NCBI GenBank assembly: GCA_963654355.1
Contig: CAVKBM010000001.1
Location: forward strand, 166,223 to 230,222
Direction: 5' to 3'
DNA: 64,000 nucleotides
Source: UBA1181 sp963654355
GTDB taxonomy: Bacteria; Bacteroidota; Bacteroidia; Bacteroidales; Paludibacteraceae
The translations under genes and the position numbers were made by a program. The notes under the pieces are model-generated. The model searched no databases and was not told the origin of the DNA. It was given only the letters and a program-made list of their open reading frames with translations. How positions within the stretch are numbered: position 1 is the first letter of the stretch; each line of letters begins with the position of its first letter. Below are positions 25,642 to 36,400 of this stretch, one piece after another.

Positions 25642-26496
25642 GTGATTATAGAAAAGATCAAGGAATTGTTTGGGTTTACCAGGAAAGGATTAGCAGAAGA
25701 GAAGGAAGAAGAACCCAAAGAAGAGTTGTATATAGCACTCAAGAATCTGTTCGAGTTTGCTCCAAGTAATTTGGAACTTTATCGGTTGGCTCTTAAACAC
25801 AAGTCGAACGCTCAACGAGATGACAAGGGAAATTTCGTAAACAACGAGCGTTTAGAGTATTTGGGGGATGCTGTTTTAGAGGCTGTAGTCTCAGATATAC
25901 TATATCAAAAATATCCCGATAAAAACGAAGGTTTTTTGACAGCTACCAGATCCAAAATTGTACAAAGGGAGACGCTTAATGAGGTGTCGTTGAAGATGAA
26001 ATTAAACGATTGGATTGTTATGAATAGCGTTCCTCATTCGCATTCCGTAAATATCTATGGAAATGCTTTTGAAGCGTTGGTCGGTGCGATTTATTTGGAT
26101 AAGGGGTACGATTGTGTGTTGAGCTTTGTCAAAGAAGTGATTTTGGTGAAGTATATTGATTGGAATGAAATCACGACGATAGAACAGAATTATAAATCGA
26201 AATTGATAGAGTGGGGACAACGTCATCACATTAAGGTTGAGTTTGACACCTACGATATGCAGACGGTAGAAAATAATAATTGTTTCTTTAAGTCGAAAGT
26301 GATGCTCAATGACATTTTTGTGATTGATGGGGAAGGTTATTCTAAGAGAAGTTCCCATCAAGATGGGGCTCGAAAGGTGTGTGAGATGATTGAGCAAGAG
26401 AAGAACTTTGCAAAGCGGTATACAATCAAAGGAAAGAAAACAACAGACGAAGATCAAACAATATCTGTTGAGGATACAAAGAATCAAGAAAAATAG
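25642..26496 (+). CDS. rnc: Ribonuclease III
   Basis: Double-strand-specific endoribonuclease that processes rRNA precursors and other structured RNA. The start is a GTG at 25642, giving 284 residues. The N-terminal extension of about 35 residues is acidic (KEEEPKEELY). The signature motif NNERLEYLGDAVLEAVVSDILY and the later GNAFEALVGAIYLDKGY carry the catalytic acidic residues. A C-terminal double-stranded RNA-binding domain (about 180-255) ends in KRSSHQDGARKVCEMIEQ. A charged tail of about 25 residues follows. Confidence 0.95.
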   Translation: MIIEKIKELFGFTRKGLAEEKEEEPKEELYIALKNLFEFAPSNLELYRLALKHKSNAQRDDKGNFVNNERLEYLGDAVLEAVVSDILYQKYPDKNEGFLTATRSKIVQRETLNEVSLKMKLNDWIVMNSVPHSHSVNIYGNAFEALVGAIYLDKGYDCVLSFVKEVILVKYIDWNEITTIEQNYKSKLIEWGQRHHIKVEFDTYDMQTVENNNCFFKSKVMLNDIFVIDGEGYSKRSSHQDGARKVCEMIEQEKNFAKRYTIKGKKTTDEDQTISVEDTKNQEK

Positions 26497-26501
26497 AAAA
26501 G

Positions 26502-28310
26502 ATGTACACGTGTCATTTTGGAGAAATGGTTTTTGAAAAGGCAAAAAAATTTGCCGATCGAACCGCTTTAAAATATAGGGATATCCACGATGAGGTTTGG
26601 AAAAACATTTCGTGGAAACAATTAGCAGATCAGGTAAGTGTCATTGCTAAAGCGTTGATTAGTTTAGGTGTGAAGGAGGAAGACAAAATCGCTTTGTTCT
26701 CTCAAAATATGTTGGAGATTATTGCGGTAGATTTTGCATGCCAGGCGGTACGCGCGACGGCAGTTCCTTTATATGCTACAAGTTCCACTTCGCAGGTAGA
26801 ATATATTGTAAATGACGCAGATATACATTTATTGTTTGCAGGCGAACAGTTGCAATATGATACAGCGGTTGAGGTATTGAATAAGTCGGAGCATTTGACG
26901 AAAATCGTTGCGATAGATAAAAACATACAGTTGAAAGGTGTGGATGCGGCAATCTCCTTAGAAGATTTTTTGAAACATGGAGAGGGTACAGCGTTTGAGG
27001 AAGAAATGATGGTAAGACGCTCGCACCTATCGGAAAATGACTTAACCACGTTGATCTATACTTCAGGAACAACAGGTGAGCCTAAAGGTGTGATTATCAG
27101 ACAATCAAATTATCAGCAGGCAATGAAGATTCATGACATTCGGTTGACGAATATAACAGACAAAGATTTGAGTCTGTCTTTTTTGCCTTTGACGCATATT
27201 TTTGAGCGTGCTTGGACCTATTTATGCTTGCATAAGAACGTTGTGGTAGCAGTCAACCAGAACCCGAAGCAGATATTGACAGCTCTGAAGGAGGTCCGTC
27301 CGACGATGATGTGTGCTGTTCCACGTTTTTGGGAGAAAATCTATATGGGGGTAAACGATAAAATTGAATCGTTTTCACCATTTATGCGCAAGTGGATGCG
27401 ACATGCAATCAAGGTTGGAGAACGATACAATTTAGAGTTTCGACGTTATGGTAAGACTGCTCCTTTATCCTTGTATCTGCGTTATAAATTCTATAATGCC
27501 ACTCTATTTAATCTCTTGAAAAAAGTGTTGGGGTTGGAGAATGGAAATTTCTTCCCTACTGCGGGCGCTGCATTGTCCGATGATGTGAATGTTTTTTTAC
27601 ATAGCGTTGGATTTAATATTATCGTAGGATATGGTCTGTCCGAATCCACGGCAACAGTGGCTTGCTATAATCCATACAATGGAAATTACGAAATTCACTC
27701 TACGGGAGAGATTATGCCAGAGGTGGAGGTTAAATTGGGTGAAAACAATGAGATACTCTTGAAAGGAAAGACTATTTCTGAGGGATATTACAATAAACCA
27801 GAAGCCACCGCCGCTGCTTTTGAGGATGGATGGTTCAAAACGGGGGATGCAGGTTCCTTGACGAAAGATGGTCGTTTGGTGGTTACGGAGCGAATCAAAG
27901 AATTGTTTAAAACATCAAATGGTAAATACGTTGCTCCACAGCAAGTAGAGGGAAAATTGATCGTTGATAAATATATGGAGCAAGTTTCCATCATAGCTGA
28001 TCAACGTAAGTTCGTTTCTGCATTGGTAGTGCCTGCCTATCCAGCTCTTGAGGCGTATGCGGAGACTGCTAAGATTGAATATGGGTCGATTGAGGAATTA
28101 CTGAAAAATCCGAAAATCGTAGCTTTCTATGAAGGACGGATCCAAATGGCGCAAAGTGAGTTGTCTGCCTACGAGCAAGTGAAGAAATTCACCCTCTTAG
28201 CCAAACCATTCACTATGGAGGCTGGTGAATTGACTCCAACTCTAAAGATGAAAAGAAAAGTAATTGCAGAACATTACGCAAAGGAGATAGAGGCAATGTA
28301 CGCTGAATAG
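26502..28310 (+). CDS. Long-chain acyl-CoA synthetase (AMP-forming)
   Basis: This 602-residue ANL-superfamily ligase activates long-chain fatty acids to acyl-CoA through an acyl-adenylate. Motifs seen: the P-loop-like TLIYTSGTTGEPKGV (about residue 183-198), GYGLSESTATVACYNP, DGWFKTGDAG and RIKELFKTSNGKYVAP. Length and motifs fit the FadD/FAA-type enzymes that lack membrane helices. It starts 5 bases after rnc and so probably belongs to the acpP-fabF-rnc operon, which suits a role in recycling fatty acids or phospholipids. Its chain-length preference cannot be read from the sequence. Confidence 0.9.
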   Translation: MYTCHFGEMVFEKAKKFADRTALKYRDIHDEVWKNISWKQLADQVSVIAKALISLGVKEEDKIALFSQNMLEIIAVDFACQAVRATAVPLYATSSTSQVEYIVNDADIHLLFAGEQLQYDTAVEVLNKSEHLTKIVAIDKNIQLKGVDAAISLEDFLKHGEGTAFEEEMMVRRSHLSENDLTTLIYTSGTTGEPKGVIIRQSNYQQAMKIHDIRLTNITDKDLSLSFLPLTHIFERAWTYLCLHKNVVVAVNQNPKQILTALKEVRPTMMCAVPRFWEKIYMGVNDKIESFSPFMRKWMRHAIKVGERYNLEFRRYGKTAPLSLYLRYKFYNATLFNLLKKVLGLENGNFFPTAGAALSDDVNVFLHSVGFNIIVGYGLSESTATVACYNPYNGNYEIHSTGEIMPEVEVKLGENNEILLKGKTISEGYYNKPEATAAAFEDGWFKTGDAGSLTKDGRLVVTERIKELFKTSNGKYVAPQQVEGKLIVDKYMEQVSIIADQRKFVSALVVPAYPALEAYAETAKIEYGSIEELLKNPKIVAFYEGRIQMAQSELSAYEQVKKFTLLAKPFTMEAGELTPTLKMKRKVIAEHYAKEIEAMYAE

Positions 28311-28361
28311 AGAAATAGTTGATTGATAAAAAAATAAGTAAGTAAAATTTTAAATAGAAAT

Positions 28362-29478
28362 ATGATAACGATAGACCAACTTAAGAATGTGTTGGAACGC
28401 GAGGATGCGTTGAGGAGGTATCTTTGACGTAGATGCCAAGATTGTACAGATAGAAGAAGAGGAGTTGAGAACGCAGGCACCTGGTTTTTGGGATGACCAG
28501 AAGACCGCAGAGGCGCAGATGCGAAAAGTTCGTGAGTTGAAGAAGTGGGTAGAGGGTTACAATGAAGTGAAATCCGCTGTTGAGGAGTTGCAACTTTCAT
28601 ACGACTTCTTTAAAGAGGAGGCTGTTTCGGAGGCAGAAGTAGATGCTGCTTACAGCCATGCTGTTGATCTTGTTGAGAAGTTGGAATTAAAAAACATGCT
28701 TCGAAAAGAAGAGGATAAGATGGGTGCTGTGTTGAAGATTGTAGCTGGGGCAGGAGGAACAGAGGCTCAGGATTGGGCAGATATGCTTATGCGTATGTAT
28801 CTTCGTTGGTGCGAATCGAAAGGGTATAAGACAGAGATTGCCAATATATTGGATGGAGATGAAGCCGGAATCAAAACAGTTACGATAAAGGTAGAAGGTG
28901 ATTTTGCATATGGTTATTTGAAAAGTGAGAATGGAGTACATCGTTTGGTGAGAGTATCTCCTTTCAATGCACAGGGAAAACGAATGACATCGTTCACATC
29001 TGTTTTCGTGGTTCCGTTAGTTGACGATACCATTGAGATTTATGTAAATCCTGCAGGTTTGTCATGGGACACTTTCCGCTCGAGTGGAGCTGGGGGACAG
29101 AATGTTAACAAAGTGGAATCGGGAGTGCGTCTACATTATAAATTTCACAATGTGCTGACAGACCAAGAAGACGAGATTGTGATTGAGAATACGGAAACGC
29201 GCGATCAGCCGAAGAACAAGGAGAACGCTCTCCGTTTGTTGAGATCTCAGTTGTATGAGATTGAGTTGGAAAAGCGCAGACAGGAATCGGCGCGCATAGA
29301 GGCAGGAAAGAAGAAAATAGAGTGGGGATCGCAGATACGCAGTTATGTGTTTGATGATCGTCGTGTGAAAGATCATCGTACTGACTATCAAACATCCAAT
29401 GTTCAGGCTGTTATGGATGGCGATATTGATGCTTTTATTAAAGCCTATCTGATGGAGTTTGGTGGAGCAGAAAACTAA
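28362..29478 (+). CDS. prfB: Peptide chain release factor 2, with programmed +1 frameshift
   Basis: RF2 recognises UGA and UAA stops. A 21-codon frame starts at ATG 28362 (MITIDQLKNVLERED) and ends at an in-frame TGA (28425-28427). The sequence AGGAGG-TAT-CTT-TGA-C (28413-28428) reproduces the known RF2 frameshift site: an internal Shine-Dalgarno, three bases, then the CTT slip codon before the stop. Shifting +1 at CTT continues as DVDAKIVQIEEEEL to 29478, for 371 residues in total, the usual RF2 length. The anticodon-like tripeptide SPF (RVSPFNAQG) and the catalytic GGQ (SGAGGQNVNKVES) are present. Low RF2 levels should favour the shift, giving autoregulation. A terminator follows at 29499. 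Confidence 0.95.
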
Positions 29479-29498
29479 TTATGCCGAAAAATAAAAGA

Positions 29499-29528
29499 AA
29501 GCTCGATCGTTTTGTTCGGGCTTTTTTT
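29499..29528 (+). terminator. Rho-independent terminator after prfB
   Basis: Stem AAGCTCGA (29499-29506) with TCGGGCTT (29516-29523), one G-U pair, followed by Ts to 29528. Confidence 0.75.
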
Positions 29529-29565
29529 GTTTAATTTGCTTTCTCAGAAAAGCTTTCTATAACCT

Positions 29566-30171
29566 ATGAAAAAATATTTTTATGTTTTTCTATTTATTAT
29601 GTATGGAATATCGTGCGAACGTCCGATTATTCCAGATATTGAGATGAATTATGTTCCGTTAGAAGCTTTGCAAGGAGGGTGGGGAAGAGACGGAATAGAC
29701 TTTCGACTGTCTTATAGTCCTGCGTTAGGAGTTGTCTATCAAGGGCTTCCTCAAAAATTGAGAAATATGTTGAATGAACGTTCGGAGGGAGTTTCATTGT
29801 TCTTTCTGAAAGATACGCTATATTGTATCCAATCTCATGATGATGGTTTTGAAAATGTGAAATCTTATAGTTATATAGATGTTCGAAGTTACCCAGCCGC
29901 TATCCTGCCTGAAAACAAGGAGGTGTTGTGCGACATATATACAGATTCTTTTTTTGTAAAAATGGAATATTCGGAGGAGGACACAACAGTTGTGTTTTAT
30001 TTGAAGAGGAAAGAGGTGATGAAGGTTATAGAGGAAGATGGTTATGTATCGTCATCCGCAATAAGTCTAATAGACAAAATAGTGGAGGATGCCTATTTTG
30101 AATTGAGAATGAAACGAAATAATTTGAAAATTTATGACGAACTCAAAGCTATGAATGAGAAAGAAGAATGA
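29566..30171 (+). CDS. Hypothetical lipoprotein
   Basis: I do not recognise a family. The 201-residue product starts with a basic-hydrophobic signal and a lipobox-like MYGISC (Cys at about residue 17), so it is probably lipidated and envelope-located. The rest is mixed alpha/beta with an acidic C-terminal helix rich in Lys, Glu and Asn. It stands alone between the prfB terminator and the next giant gene, 239 bases before the latter. The intergenic stretch after it is AT-rich with no evident gene. Confidence 0.6.
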   Translation: MKKYFYVFLFIMYGISCERPIIPDIEMNYVPLEALQGGWGRDGIDFRLSYSPALGVVYQGLPQKLRNMLNERSEGVSLFFLKDTLYCIQSHDDGFENVKSYSYIDVRSYPAAILPENKEVLCDIYTDSFFVKMEYSEEDTTVVFYLKRKEVMKVIEEDGYVSSSAISLIDKIVEDAYFELRMKRNNLKIYDELKAMNEKEE

Positions 30172-30416
30172 AGCAAAAACAAGAAGAGCGAGTTTGCGAC
30201 GAATATAGTTTTTAACTGAAAAAAGTAGACAAGCTTCATTGTTAGTAACTAAAGAGGCAAAAGCCCTCATTTTTATTTTGTTTGTTGAAAATATAGTTAG
30301 AACTTTGGAAATGAAATTTTGAAATTATACTTTGGTTTATTGAGTTACTAACCGAGAAATTGTGAAGCCGAATTTAAAAAGTGCTTCAATTTAAGTATTA
30401 AAAACTGAGAATGTGT

Positions 30417-33400
30417 ATGAAGAATAGATTCCGTCGATTTTTGTCATGTGTATTTGTTGTTGGGGTATTGGTCCAGTCTGTTAGTGCTGTTGCGAGTGCA
30501 GGAGAAGAAACTACGACTGAACCTGATACCGTTGTTTGCGGAAGTAAATTGGAGTTAACTTTAGATGGAAAAACAAAAAAGTTCAATGCATCCCTAAAAT
30601 CACCGACAAAGTCGGGAACATTGACATCATCAGAAAGGGGTGAATTTACATACGTTTTGCATTATGCCACTGGGAATGCAAAAAACTATTTGACGGATAT
30701 TGATGGAACGATAAATCCGAGTGGCGCAAAACTCACTGTAGCCGATATAAAAAACTATACATATACATGGTATAAGAAGTCAGTAAAGGAAGAAGACTTT
30801 ACTCAGATAGATGATGCATCAACATCCCAATACGCTCCTAGTATCTACAACAATCAAGATGTGTTTAGACTTGTCAGAACCTCTCCTGGAGGGTATTGTA
30901 GCGATACAATAGAATGGGACGTGGTATTTGCTCCAGAGTTGGAATTACAGATTGATCCAGATCAATCGTCGGGTGTCCATGTTATACAGAAAGAGCTTTC
31001 TTTTTATGCCAATGATGAGTGTAAAGCAAAATTTAGAGGATTTGATTATCTCCCATCTTTTAGATTCTCCTCAGAGTCGACTGTGCCATCAGACTATGAC
31101 ATAAGCGACACTGTTGCCTATTATTGGAGAGAAGTAAACAGCGGAGATGGAATAGAACTTAGACCAACAGATTCTGTTGAGGTGCAGAGTGGGGAAAACC
31201 TCTTTATGATTATTGGTCTGCGCTATTATGATGTGAGGGATGGCGAGATGAAAGAAAACTATCCGTCCGCTTTTGACAATATGTGGCGCACTGTTACGCT
31301 TACGGATACTGTTCGTCCGAAAATAGTTTCTCCAGGTTTGTCTGATGGGAATATCTACCAGCCTGTTGGTGTGAATGATTCTGTTTCGGGAGTTGTTCCG
31401 TTTAGTGTTACGGAAGCTGAAATTCGTAGTAGTATATCGGATAATTGTACGGCAACAGAGAGTCTTAAGCTATCGTATAGTTTGGATAAAGGAAACACAT
31501 ACAATGATTTTTCTGGTTTCAATTCTATGTTGAACGTGTATACACAACCAACGCAAACGGTTTCCTATAAGATAACGGATGAAGCTGGAAATGAGAGAGT
31601 CACTGATGTAACCTATGAGGTGGAAAGAAAGACCTTGCACGAGGGTGTTCTGTATGCTGTTGTGAGAGACACGACGGTGGAGTCAAGCAAGGTGCCATTT
31701 GTATGGTATGGTGAAACGTTTGAAGGAGAGGGGGCAACTAAGGTGGTTGGTGCAGCCCATTTGACATTGCATGTCGCTAAACAAAAGGAGATAGACACCA
31801 CAATGGTAATTTGTGCGGCTTCTTACACATTTGAAGACCGAGTATATCAGAAAGGAAAGAGTCAGTTTAAATATACAGCGAAAGGTGAGGCTGGAAATGA
31901 TGTAACCTATAATGTTGATCTTTATGTTGTAGGCGAAATAGATGGATTCTCAAAAGATACGGTCAGAAAGGATGTCTGTGCAAACACTCTTGAATACATT
32001 GGCTTTGAAGATGTCGCAGAGAAAACGAGTGTAAGGTGGTATGATGATGAGGTTGAAAATACGAAGACTTATAACGTTAAGAAAAGAGATATTCGCGTGG
32101 ATGGATTGGCGGATAGAATATATAAGGCTATTTACACGACGACGGAGGGTTATTGCCCAGATACGGCTGTTTTTGCATTGAGTGTTGGACATAATTTTGA
32201 AATCTCGCAAACTTCGACAATCATTGTCAATTCAGACGATAACTGTATGGCAAACGTGCTTGTTAAAGATTATGCTCCAAAGGTGAAAGATTTGTGTGGA
32301 ATTGCTGCTTTTGATACCGTTATATATATGTCGGTTAACAATGGAGAGGCTATAAAAGTTGAAAAGGATACTCGTTACGAATTCGCAGATGGAGATCAAG
32401 TAAAGTGGACAGTTGGCACTGAGAAGACGACGGTAAGTACTACGCAGACAGTGAGTGTAACGGATGCTACTTTGCCGATTGTCGCAGCAGAGGGTATCTC
32501 ATACGGAAATACGGTACAGCCAGTAAAGGATTCAGCGACAGGTGTGGTAAGGTTTAATGTGCCGTTGACAGATATAACTGAACATGTATCTGATAACTGT
32601 ACATCAAATGAAGATTTGACGATTGAGTATAGCTTGGATGGTAGTTCGTTCAACACGTTTAATGGTGAAGATTTCGAGTTGAATGTCTATAAGCAGCCAT
32701 CGCTGAGCATTTCATACAAGATAACTGATAAGGCTGGCAATACGACTACTTCTGCGGTAATTTACGAAGTGGAACGCAAAACAATGCATGATGGCGTGCA
32801 ATATGCGATTGTGAGAGATACAACGGTGAAATCCTCAAAAGTTCCTTTTGTATGGCATGGAGTTACGTTTAATGAAGATGGAGAAACACAGGCGGTCGGA
32901 GCAGCTCACTTGACGTTGCATGTTGTAAAACCAGTTTCGGTTGACACCTCAATGGTTATCTGTGATGCGACATACATGGTAAACGGACAGAGTTATGAGA
33001 AGGGAAGACATTCATTCTCATATACGGTGGAACATGAAAATGGTGCCGACACTACTTTTAACGCCTCTCTTTTCGTTGTGGGAGTAATAAAAGATTTTAG
33101 TAAAGATACCGTTGTTTCTTACTCTTGCGGACCATCGCTCAAATATATCGGATATGAAGATATTGCAGAAAAGACAACAGTAAGATGGTTTGATAATGAG
33201 GTTGAGAATAATGATGTTCGTGGCAATAAGAGAAGAGATATTCATACGGATGGAATAACGGACAACTTTTACAAGGTTATTTATTCTACTTCCGAAGGTT
33301 ATTGTCCTGATACTGCTTATTATCTGTTGGCCGCAGAACATGATTTTGAAATTAACAAGGTTAAGCCGATGAATTTCTATGCAAACGACGATTGCAAGGC

Positions 33401-36400
33401 TCATGTTCTTCTTAGAAAATATGCTCCGTCTGTTAATGATTTGTGCGTTACAACAGAATTTGACACGGTGGTCTATATAACGGTAAATGAGGGTGAGAAG
33501 ATTAAGGTGTTGAATGACACATATTATGACTTTGCAGAAGGAGATAAAGTTTATTGGGCAGTTGGTTTAGAAAATGAGGGAGCAGGACAGTTTCAAACAG
33601 TTAGTGTAATAGATACTATTTCACCAAGTATTTCTGTTGATGGCATTTCGTTAGGAAAGAGAAAGATTTCTGTGTCAGATACAATTACAGGTGCGGTTGA
33701 CTTTAATATATTGTTAGAAGATATTAGAGAAAACATCTCGGACAACTGTACTTCAGTGTCTGATCTGGCTATAGAATATGGGTTGGATGGGAATACATTT
33801 GTGCCATTTTCTGGAGAAAAATTCACACTGAATGCTTTCAACAAGACGGATTTGACGGTTTATTTTCAGGTGGCGGATAAGAGTGGTAACAAAAAAATAG
33901 CGTCGGTAACCTATGAAATAGACCGTGATGCAGATGGATATGCGTTTACTCGCGATACGTTTGTTTGCAATGGAGGACTTCCACTCAGATGGAATGGAAG
34001 TGATTTCACGACATCTGGAGAAAGTATAGAAATTGGAGCAGTTCGCTTGACGGTACACGAGTGGAATTTAAGAGAGAGAACACAAACGGAAGTTGCGTGT
34101 GATAAGTTTGAATGGATTGATGGTAAAACCTATACGGAGAGTACGAAATCAGTGTTCGTTAAGGAGAACGGAATAGAGCTTTGTGATTCTGTTATAAGGT
34201 TAGACTTAACTATCTTGAAGACGACCTACGGAGAGGATGCGCAGGATGTATGTGAGAAAGATCTTCCACTCGTATGGAATGGATTTGAGGTTGATTCAGA
34301 TACGACAATTGTTTTACAGAATGTGGCAGGGTGCGATTCTATTTTGACCTTGAAGCTGAATGTTTTGAAGACGACCTACGGAGAGGATATACAAAATGTA
34401 TGCGAGAAAGATCTTCCGCTCGTGTGGAATGGATTTGAGGTTAATTCAGATACGACAATTGTTTTGCAGAATGTGTCAGGGTGTGATTCTATTTTGACCT
34501 TGAAGCTGAATGTTTTGAAGACGACCTACGGAGAGGATATACAAAATGTATGCGAGAAAGATCTTCCGCTCGTGTGGAATGGATTTGAGGTTAATTCAGA
34601 TACGACAATTGTTTTGCAGAATGTGTCAGGGTGTGATTCTATTTTGACCTTGAAGCTGAATGTTTTGAAGACGACCTACGGAGAGGATATTCAAAATGTA
34701 TGCGAGAAGGATCTTCCGCTCGTATGGAATGGATTTGAGATAACCTCAGATACGACAATCGTTTTGCAGAATGTGGCAGGATGTGATTCCATTTTAACCT
34801 TGAAATTAAATGTTTTAAAGGCAACCTATGGTGCTGAGGAATTAACGGTTTGTGAGAGTGTTCTGCCAATTGAATGGAATGGGTTCAAAGTAGAGAGAGA
34901 TACGATTATCGTTTTGGAGAATGCTGCCAAGTGCGATTCTATCGTTAGTCTTAAGTTGGAAGTCAATCCAACTTTGAGAAGTGAGTTTTCGGCAGTAGGC
35001 GAAAGCGTTTATATTTGGAATGACAAAGTGTATACGAAATCGGGCACTTATCGAGATACGTTCACGAGTGTAACAGGTTGTGATTCTGTTGTTACGATGA
35101 ATCTTCAGATTACATACAAGAATGTTCCAATAACAGAGCGCGTTATTTCATGCGGTTCGTACTTATGGAATGATACTTTGTTGGAGGAGTCTGGTTTGTA
35201 TTTCGACACGATACCGACTTTGAAAGGAGATAGCGTGATATCGATAATGTTGACGGTGAATAAGCCAACATACGCGAAAGATACTATTGTCAGAAATCAT
35301 TGTCAGAGTGAGTTGCCTGTCTTTTGGGAAGGTAATCTTTTGGATCCAGGAATGAACACCTTCCATTTGGAAAATCACTTAGGTTGTGATTCAATTGTTT
35401 ATGTTCGTTTGAATGTATGGCCACTCTACGATGACACGCTTACGATTCATGCTTGCGATGCGTTTGTGATGAATGGAAAAACACTTACAACGTCGGGTGT
35501 TTATACTGATACGTTATCAAGCATGACGGGTTGCGACTCTATCGTAACGGTAAACTTGACAGTAAACACCTCGTTTGAGATGGATGCCGTTGATACGGTT
35601 TTTGTTGGAGATACATATACCAAGTATGGTTTGAACATTACTTTTGACAAAGATCAGATTCTTGAGAAGAATGTATATTTAGAAACTGAAAGTGGGTGTG
35701 ATAGTCTGATTCACCTTACTTTTGTTGTAAGATCAAAGAAATTTGAAATAGAATTGACGAATGTAACAGGAGGCTTTCAGACATTGGATGGAAATGTTGT
35801 ATTCTGCGAGGAGCATAATGTTGAAATCAATTATCATATTACTTCTGGCAAGGCCGATGCGTACAAGGTAATGTTTGATGCGGAGGCTGTTTCACAGGGA
35901 TTCCGTGAAATAGAGGGTGAGGTAACGGATACAGTCGGAACAATTAGTTTTAGCGTTCCAGAGGATGTCTTCCCTAACAGTTATAAAGCTTTTGTACAGT
36001 TTTACGACGATGGGTATGCAAGTGATCAGATAATTGCCACTTTTTACGTTGGGTATGGTTCGGATATGTTTGTAGTGAACTCGAAAAATGAGATTTCATT
36101 GAAAGAGAATATCTATAGATTTTCTGAATTTCAATGGTATAAGAATGGTGCAGCGATAGAAGGTGCTAATAGTATGGCTTACCAAGAATCTCAAATATTG
36201 GATGGCGTATATGTATTGGGAGTGAAGACTATAGATGGGAAAGAGACGGTTGTATGTGGCAAACAAATCAAAGGGGCAGAGATTCTCAACGTATGGATTG
36301 CCAATAATACTTCAATCTCTCGAAATGGGGTAGCAACACTTTATGTGGAAGGGTTGACTTCTGCAGAGATGGAGAGGGCAAAGTTTATGGTTTATTCTTT

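Noticed and set aside
26002..26544. Minus-strand open frame of 180 codons across rnc
   Set aside because: It is antisense to the conserved RNase III catalytic and RNA-binding domains, with no domain of its own.
28362..28464. In-frame stop near the start of prfB, suggesting a pseudogene
   Set aside because: The stop sits in the exact programmed-frameshift context of RF2 and the rest of the protein is intact.
34215..34964. Regular repeats resembling a CRISPR array
   Set aside because: The unit is 150 bp, in frame with a long coding sequence and has no unique spacers; it is a protein-coding repeat.
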